Shown here: in pieces, positions 53,428 to 62,600 of the stretch
How positions within the stretch are numbered: position 1 is the first letter of the stretch
Layout of the letters: every line of letters begins with the position of its first letter
NCBI RefSeq assembly: GCF_964340395.1
Contig: NC_135554.1
Coordinates: forward strand, 13,940,751-14,004,750
Source: Glandiceps talaboti
Lineage: Eukaryota > Hemichordata > Enteropneusta > Spengelidae
Direction: 5' to 3'
Length of the DNA: 64,000 bases
Notes under the pieces: model-generated
What the model was told of the DNA's origin: nothing
What the model saw: the letters and a program-made list of their open reading frames with translations, nothing else
Database searches by the model: none
Made by a program: the position numbers and the translations under genes

Positions 53428-56400
53428 ACACACAACGAAAAATGTATATTTTTTGTTGAGTATTACTACTAGAACAGAGCAGATGGTTTCATTACATGTA
53501 CTTCATATCACTGCAATGCCACTTGACGTAATACCATCAATGACTAGCTAGTCAACAGGTAATTTAAGCAATTGTAATTAGAAAGATTAGACCACTTCTC
53601 AGTGGGTTGATGTGTTTTTCAACTCACGTACATGTACTGCACATGCTGTAACTGGGGTATTATTTTTGATCAGACAATTGGCAATTTAGTCAGTGAAAAT
53701 TGTTAAAATACCACTAATTAGACATTTTGAATCAATTAGAGGTCTATTTTATCTATAAGTAGTATAGTAGTAAGGTGATATCATGATTCATTGGTATATA
53801 CCAAGTCCTTGTTTGTACCACAATAAATTACAAAAGATTAGTAAAATGTGTAAAATCTTTGTTATTATACGTACAATAACAAACTTTTTATACATTTTTT
53901 TTAAGCTTTTTGCAATTATGTATTTAGTTACACACACAGACTTTGTTAATGTTGTTTCGCATTTATTTTACAACTTCCTATGCAGTGTGCCCTCTAAGCT
54001 AATTTGACATGCTACTGATGCACACAATTTCTAGTGACACACCAAAATTTGGTTTTCTCCTATCTCTTACTATGTGGTGACTCACAAGAAATCCCAGTTT
54101 TTATCATTTTGACTCACAACAACAAAATTTGGCTGTCATTAGAGGGCACACTGGTAGGAAGCTATGATAAAGTTGTTTTATAAATTAAAAAATCCAAAAT
54201 AAATACCCAGTCCTTGTCCATATGGCTATTTTAAGACTGTGACATTCCCCCTTCCCCTCCCAAGGATGCTTATTTCTTTCAACTTATTCATTAGAACTTT
54301 TAATAGGTGTTGAAGCACTCAATCCTTACAGTGCATGCTCACTAAATGTGAACAGCTGAAAATAAGCAACACCGGTTTTGATTGGTTAATTAAAACAAAA
54401 CAGGTGACCACCAACCAATCAGTGATGAGCTAAAGTAAAGAGTTATGACATGGACATTAATGAAGTCAGATGTAACATTTGGATAAATGTTTGGACCACC
54501 TGATGTTCATTGAAAGTGATGGTGATTGGTTTACTGTCCACCAATCAATTATTGACCTGTGAATGACATGTGGTGACTAGATAGCAATTACAATATCGTT
54601 AACAGAGTTGTGTCCTCTGTGTTGATTTCCCAGGAGAATTTCTAAATCTCTGCAATCATCTGTTTTTTATAAAACTCTAAATGAAATACAGCATATTTTG
54701 AAATTGGGAGAATTCTGTGATTGCCATATACCCAGCTTATGCCATTAACACCCCAGCTCTTGTTAGATTGCAATCTGAATGACTATTAGGTGTTTCAATT
54801 TGACATTGACCTTCCCACCCACCTTTCAACCATGAATGAGAAGTTTGCATATCATTATGCAAATTAGGTAAAGTTCAGGTCAAAATAGAGATGAGGTCAA
54901 TTTGGTCATGAAATGTGATTATCCGGATAAGACGTACTGATAGCTATCTGCAAGGTACTTGGAATTTATTTATGCCGGTATAGAGTTTCACCCTGTTGAG
55001 CAGAAAGCTTTCCATTGCCAATGTATCTTTTAAGGTTCTCTACATTGAGGTGTTGTCAGATCAATTTTAGATAAGTGTCGACCTGATATATTTCCATTTT
55101 CTTTTTGGTGTATGATTCATGAGTTTGATGGACTCTCTGAATAATATAGATACACATTTGGAATGAAACTAGGGAGTTGTGGTTACATGATATATTGAGG
55201 TAGCTCCCTAGCATGATATGATTTCAATCAGTCCATATTTGACCTGTAATACTAGCAAGTATAGAACATTGGCCATTTGTTGTCAATACAAAAATCACCT
55301 TTTATGTTGGGGTGTCTATAACTTAAGTCTACACATATCCAACTTGACACTGCAATTTTGTCTATAAATAATACAATCATAAACCATCAAATCTAACACA
55401 AATATTTCAAGGAAACTGAATTCCTTTTCATTGATGGGTCCCCAGTTCTAGATTCTGTATGTATAGTGTTAATAAAAACATACAGATCAGGATGGATGGA
55501 TGTGTGTATTTACATCTATGTATGTGTGTATGTATGTATGTATGTATGTATGTATGTATGTATGTATGTATGTATGTGTGTGTGTGTGTGTGTGTGTCTG
55601 TCTGTCTGTCTGTCTGTCTGTATGTATGTACGTACGTGTCTGTGTCTGTGTCTGTGTCTGTGTCTGTGTGTGACAGAACTGGAGACCAATCCACCAATGA
55701 AGAGGAGCTCAGTCTCCATGAAATATTTGGGTTAGAAATGTATCATATGGTTTGTGATGATGTTTGCTATCCATATCCAAAACAACTCCCTAAATTAAAT
55801 AGAAATATCCAAATATTCTTATATATGACAGTTCACTGTTCTACATTCTTCTTGCCCAAGATTTGGCAAGAATGTCACATCAAACTGATTATGTGTAATT
55901 TTAGTATCCATATTTCTAGTTGAACCGTAAGAAGAATGATATCTAGATTCATCATGAGCTCAATTCAAGTACTCAACACGCAGTCTTAAACTACGGTTAT
56001 GCTTGGTACTGAGTTAAACGATGACGTACCATGACATTAGGTGTCACGGTTTGTTAGCAGTTACATTTTGTAGTTTTGCATAATCAACAACACTTTGTAA
56101 TCTCTGACACCAGATATATGATTGTCATATATGGTGTGCATTGATTTCATGTTATCGTATTCTTTTACACTAAGAAGTATAACTGAAAGCAATGGAAAAC
56201 TCGGTAGTTTATAGAAATTCCAGGCTGTCCAGCTCACCAGTATACATATACATGTACTGTTAATGAAACGCAATGCCTGTACAATGTAGTTAGTCTGGGA
56301 ATACCCTGTAGTTGGTCTAGCTACCTAGGGCTACACTATCTCTTTGTCTCCACATAGTATTCATGAATGTATACTTTACGGTGTATGAAATGAAATGCCC

Positions 56401-58990
56401 TGGAGTTATCATAGATTCCAGGCTGTCCTGCAGCTCTGCGTAACTTCGAGGGAAACGAAATGCTCAGCAGTTGTTCTACATGTAGTATACATTCCATATT
56501 ATCAGTTGAATACCCTGAAGTTACCTATACATGTACGTCTGGCTGTCAGACTTAATTTAGTCAGCAAATGTTCACTTTAGAGAACCACTTAAGAGGCAGA
56601 GAGATTTCTCTGACGGGGTGTCACCCTCTAAATGCAGAGCATGACACAGTGCTTTCAGAGGATGACATGAAACATGGAATGTGTATAATACAGACAGACA
56701 CACACAACAGTCAGCTTTCTGTCAAGTTTCAGTCTTTGTCAATCAAAGATAAACAGAAACAGCAGATGATAAAGTCGTAGTAGCTGAGAGTGGAATAGAA
56801 TGCATTCAAGTCATAATTGATGGTGAATACTTGAAATAAAGAGTGCTTTCTGGTTTTAAAGAGACATTTCCTTTTATATGCATGTATTTTGGTTGAATTT
56901 CAAGGTTTATTTTGCATTGTGAAACTTTTTTTTTCAGCTCTCAATATAAGATAACATGCAGTGTTTTTATCAGCGATAAAAGTTCCTATTTCTTCACTGG
57001 GTTGTGAAAATTTCCTTCTTTGGAAAGTTATCAGTGTTGAATGTACAAGAAAATAATGTACTGGTAACGCTGATGTATAATCCTCGGGAGTTGAGGAAGT
57101 GATTATATACATGTTGGGACTTTGGTCTGTGCCAGGAGTAATAATTGTGCAGTGCTATGAGTACCCCCATATTCATTTCTAGTTGCAGAATGCATTTGCT
57201 ACAAAGAATGCGACTATCACTTTTGTTGCAGATGGCAAGCGCTACATAGTCACACTCTTGTCTATAAGCATAGACCCTACACATGTATATGTGGGTTCTG
57301 TGGTCTAAGATAGCTTCTGTTAGTTGCACTAATGATCGCACACAGCAAAGACTACTATAAACTGCAAGTAGCACTTTGGGTCGCATAATACCTTTAGAGG
57401 TACTCATACATACCTCGATTACAACATCTCTTGTGGAAATTGCTGTATGATATATACATGTACCGGTATATTTATACAAATGTATCCATTTAATATTAGT
57501 ACAAGGGGGTTTTTTTGTGAAGAAAAGAAATTTGCCCAAACTTGCAGTCATTAATTAAAGGCCAGGGTTTCAATCCCTTGTTCTCACGTTACTGTTATCT
57601 TATTAGCAGTGTACTCTCTAATGAATGACAAGAATTTATGTTTTGGGTCAAAATGATAGAAACATGGTTTTCTTGTGAGTTACCCCGTAGTAATGGAGAG
57701 AAAATGGAGAGAAACTGTTGTTTGTGGTGGCATGTCAAATTGACTTAGAAAGATGAGTTTGTTGAACAAAGAAGTATCAGTGCAACTACATGTACAGTGA
57801 TAATGGTATAACAAATTTTTCAACACAGATGGACTGGAGTATGACATACATGTACTTGTACACTTGAGTTCAAATAAAAGGATAATAAAGCCAAATCTGG
57901 TTAAAACTTCTGCTTTATTTGAATCTCATGACTTAGCAGTTAGAGGGCATACTGCGTATCAGTGGAGACATGGAATGATTACTTTGGGCTGTTCTTTTGT
58001 TGTTATCCGACGTTTTCCTACAATCTACTAGAAGTTTCAACCCTAATCCAATTTGATGCGCCACTGACGCACACTTTTTCTAGTGACGCACCAAAGTTTG
58101 GTGTTCCGCTGTCTCTTACTATGTGGTGACTCACAAGAAATGCCAGTTTTTAGCATTTTGACTGCCAACAACAAAATTTGGCTATCATTAGAGGGCACAC
58201 TGACCCTTTAGTGTATCTTTCGTAGTTTGAATTAACACAATGCAACAGATTTGATAATATGGAAATTTTAGTCTCTGGCAAACCAGCTGCGGATCACAAT
58301 TACATGTAGACAGAAATTTCTAGTTGAGAAAATATCTATATTGTCATATGTTTATTTCTTTGTTATTTATGTTGTTTTTCAGTCTTCCTGTTCAAGTCAG
58401 GAGAAGCTACATCAGTTGCCATTTCAACCAACACCCGATGAGTTGACACTTCTCACAAAGCACTTTAGTAGTGGGGAGGATAATCCTGGACAGGAAGATG
58501 ATGGAAGGAAATCGCCGTCCATCCGACCCAGATCAAGAAGTCTTAGGTAGGCAGAAGTCGTTATTGGAGACAGATAACTGTAATATTTCTCCATTCAAAA
58601 GTGTTATTCTTTCAGCATCTCAAATTACTGTAATTGAAACATTTGAAAACTAAGGAAAATTCTCTTTATCTTATCTTTTTCCGTAAACATTCAAACAAAC
58701 ACAAAAGAAGTGAAAGATCTGTCGTAAAGTGTACATGTTGTTTAAGATTAAACATGTGTAAGTTGTGCATTTTGCTTGCACCAAGTGTTTTGTCATAGGT
58801 ATGATCCCATGTACTGAGACGTCATATTTGGTTCTCTTTCTTCTTTTCCATTTCTTCGCTTCAAAGCTTAGCCATTCTTGATGTAAAATATGTACCATGG
58901 TTAACGTAAGCTTGGGATTTTTTGAAGCAGTTTCCAATTTTTGAGCATTATCACTTTTTTTCATCATCATCATTGTCGTCATCGTTGTTG

Positions 58991-59031
<41 letters not shown>

Positions 59032-59560
59032 GCCACCACCACCACCGCCTCCCTTCTCATCCCTGACTAACATCCGTGCAACATTTCTAAAAGTTACTGC
59101 ATGCATGCTCCAGTCAACTTTTGTATCTCAAAAACTTTTGTATCTCAAAAACTTGATAATGTTATAAATAGTACTAATCACAATTACAATTTTTGTATTG
59201 GCTACTTTTTCATAGATTTCTATGAATGCACATGTACATGTGTGTCTTTCTGTATGATTTTATTACTTACATGCATGTGTGTGTTATTGTTTATTTGAGA
59301 GAGTTGTGTATGTGTGTACTGTTTGTATGTATGTATGTATGTATGTATGTATGTATGTATGTGTGTATGTATGTATGTATGTATGTATGTATGTATGTAT
59401 GTATGTATGTATGTATGTATGTATGTATGTGTGTGTATGTATGTATGTATTTATGTGTGTATGTATGTATGTATGTATGTATGTATGTATTTATGTGTGT
59501 ATGCCATTGTCTTGCAATCTGTGTGCTATATGTATGTACATCTCTATGTGAGTAACTATT

Positions 59561-59628
<68 letters not shown>

Positions 59629-62600
59629 CGAGAGCGAGAGATAGAGATATTTTTTTCATATACTAAAATATGTATGTCCAAATACGTGATGTGTTATTGT
59701 CTAAATCTATCAATTCTTTTCACATTGCAGTAGTAGTCCAGTACTTGGACCTGGTGGTTTAGAATGTGAGGTACTTATGATGAACAGTGTATACAGAGAC
59801 AGATTTCCTAAAGCCAAGGAACAAATGGAAGAAAAACTTACGGTAAAAATATTGCCTTTATCATATCTCTTTCTGCGAATTTAACTCCAGTATGTCGATT
59901 TACATTTTTAATGTCTCTCTGTAACCGTTTTCACTGTCTATACAATGTGTGCTGACCTTGGTAACAATTTTCTGCGAGGGTGAACAAATCTAATTATGAC
60001 AACGATATTAATTAGATTAAGTGTGTTATGTGAATACCAAGTGTCGGAACAGACACATTTATATCAGCTAAATTATATATACATGGTAAGTATCCATTTG
60101 TATTAATGTGATCTTTATATTGTGATGTCCATTTCCTTCTGTATTCTTCGGAGACAGTGAATGTACAAGTAAGTTGAATCATGGTTGAGCTTACAAGGTT
60201 GTCAATTTCATGTTTTATCTAATGTATGTTTGTGTCCATTTCGTTCTGCAAGTTTTGAATTATATGGTACATTTCGTGTGTTTTTGTTGTATATATATTT
60301 CTATGTCCATTTCACTCTCAGGCAGTACATTTACAACTAAAGTTGAACCACAGTTCAGCAACATGTACAAGACTCTTAATTGGGTGGTGAAAGTGCATGG
60401 CCTCTGGGTTCGTAATTAGAAAAGCAAATTTATACTCACAGAATCAACAACCTTTTTGGAAGTGTCATCCCAAATGTTTGCCTGACAGCATTGTGACGGG
60501 TGTACGGCAGACTTTTGAGGATAACTGGATATTTTCTAACAATCACCCACATTTCTATTCTTTTTTCTTTTCTTTTTTTCACAGGAATTTATTGAATCAC
60601 TGAGTGCAGAACAGGAGACACATGACAGCATATTCTGTTTCCTAGTTCACCAAGTCTTAGAGCTGGCCAAGGATTGTTTGGAAAAGTCACAAGAGGGTCT
60701 AGTGACCAGCGCCTATTTTATTGAACTGTCTGAAAACTGTAACCGACTTGTACAAGATGTAAGTAACGATGACTCTACCATATTCAAGTCAGGTTGAACA
60801 CGTTCAAACCAAAAATATGGATTTGATACCCTAATCTTTGTACATCGTGATATGCTATTCTATTCATTTTGTAGTGCTTGAAATATTTTTTTAAAAGACA
60901 TTTATTTAAAATTGCCACACTCTTCCCAATTTTTCTTGATTTATCCTAACGAAGGTATTATTATATTATTCCACAATATTCACTTCCCATCTGTGACGCA
61001 GAGTGACAAGGCCCCTCAGGTTACTCATATTTTCCTTGGCTAAATGATAAAAAAAATTTGTCGACATAACATCGAAGTGTGTTCACAAAGCGAGTATGTG
61101 TTCGCTGAAAATAAAACTCATCTATTGAATACTATTCCACTGGATTGGAAAACTGTCAAGTCTCTTGATCCACAAATATTTTTGGGAACTACTCCCATGG
61201 ATGAGAATAACACATTGACTTATGTACCAAACTTATTGTGTTCATTTATGAGTTACAGTTTGATGTGTCTGTACTGTGTACTCTCTTAGCACTCTGAGCA
61301 TCCAAACATATCTCTGCAACTGTATCTCTTTCACTAGGCCCAGAATCGATCTAGTTCAACTGCAGACTCTGTCAGTGAAATTACAAAGAAGCTATTGATC
61401 ATCATATCAAGGCCGGCCAGATTACTGGAGTGTCTGGTAAGTGGAGGTGGTGATAGCGTTATTTATGGAAAAACCACTGACTTTTCTGCATGATCAGCGT
61501 TTCTTTTCTTTAGGATTGAGAAATGCTGTTTGCTATCTTTTTAGGATGTTACAGCTGCAGTTTGCATGTCAACCATTAGAAAGTAAATAACATTCTGTTA
61601 TCGTATCTAGAGAGTGAACGCTTGTGTACAATAGCAAACAAAATATTGTCAAATTTGTCTAAGTTTGCTACTAGAGGGCAGCAGACATTCTGTAAGATGA
61701 GCTAAAGTTGAACTCTAGAGGGCAGCAGACATTGGCCTTGAGACTTGAGGTTACAGTGTCTTACAAATCTTATCAGAACCTGATGTAAATAACACTCAAT
61801 ACTTTAACTGTTATCATTGTAGCAGAGACACTATGTCAACAACAACAACAACCACAAAAACTGTGCAATAGTTTCATGCAGTGTGCAGGAATGTCATCTG
61901 TTTAAATTTTTGTCACTCTTTCCTCGTCAAATCATGTAATTTTTACCTCATCTTGTCTCTCGACAGGAATTTGATCCTGAAGAATTTTACCACCTTTTGG
62001 AAGCAGCAGAAGGTGAAGCCAAAGTGACGGAGGGAATAAAGGAAGATATACCTAGATATATTATTCAGAAATTAGGACTCAATAAAGATCCATTGGGTAG
62101 GTTCAGTCGGAAAAATATATGAACAGTTATCACTATTTTACTTGAGCTGTAAGAATGGGTCATGGTGTACTTATCTGAAGACTGCAAGTCAAAAATTATG
62201 AGTTTGTTTGTAAATTATTTTTTTCTTTCTTTTCATTACCTCTCGTTTACATTTTGTACGTTGCATTGTTTCTGCTGTCATAGCAGTGCTCAGTGAATCA
62301 TCAAGTAGCCAACCAGTGCACAGCTGCGCCTATTGTTTATTTTATGCATTGTAAACAAATAAATTGGAGTCTTGTTTATCTAAAATGTTGTGCTAAAATT
62401 CAGTCCTGCATAAACCTAAATACTCAGAAAACATTTTGCTGTCATACTTGCTATTTTGCAGGCTTCAATAAGTCCCTAAAGACAATTTTTTTGACAAATT
62501 AGTGAGCCTTGTGTATTGTGATTATGTATTTGTATGATGTTTCAGTGTGGAGGGTCGATGGTTTCAGTCATGACTTATTTTGACATTTTTTCCAAACAAA

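Larger units (their letters stand above)
53158..58382 (+). other. MAST intron d-e (5.2 kb)
   Basis: It contains a C-run with (CA)n, a repeat interrupted by a family A MITE (53795-54220), a compound microsatellite (55514-55675), a 185-codon minus-strand ORF (56994-57551) and two family A copies in opposite orientation just before exon e. Confidence 0.85.
58547..59730 (+). other. MAST intron e-f
   Basis: Mostly simple sequence: TCA/CAT and CCA trinucleotide repeats (58955-59045), a long ATGT tract (59323-59500) and (GT)n (59562-59627) ending about 100 bp before the acceptor of exon f. No other feature seen. Confidence 0.85.

Noticed and set aside
58671-59167. Poly-Met, poly-Ser and poly-Pro ORFs
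   Set aside because: Translation of the TCA/CCA trinucleotide repeat in an intron.
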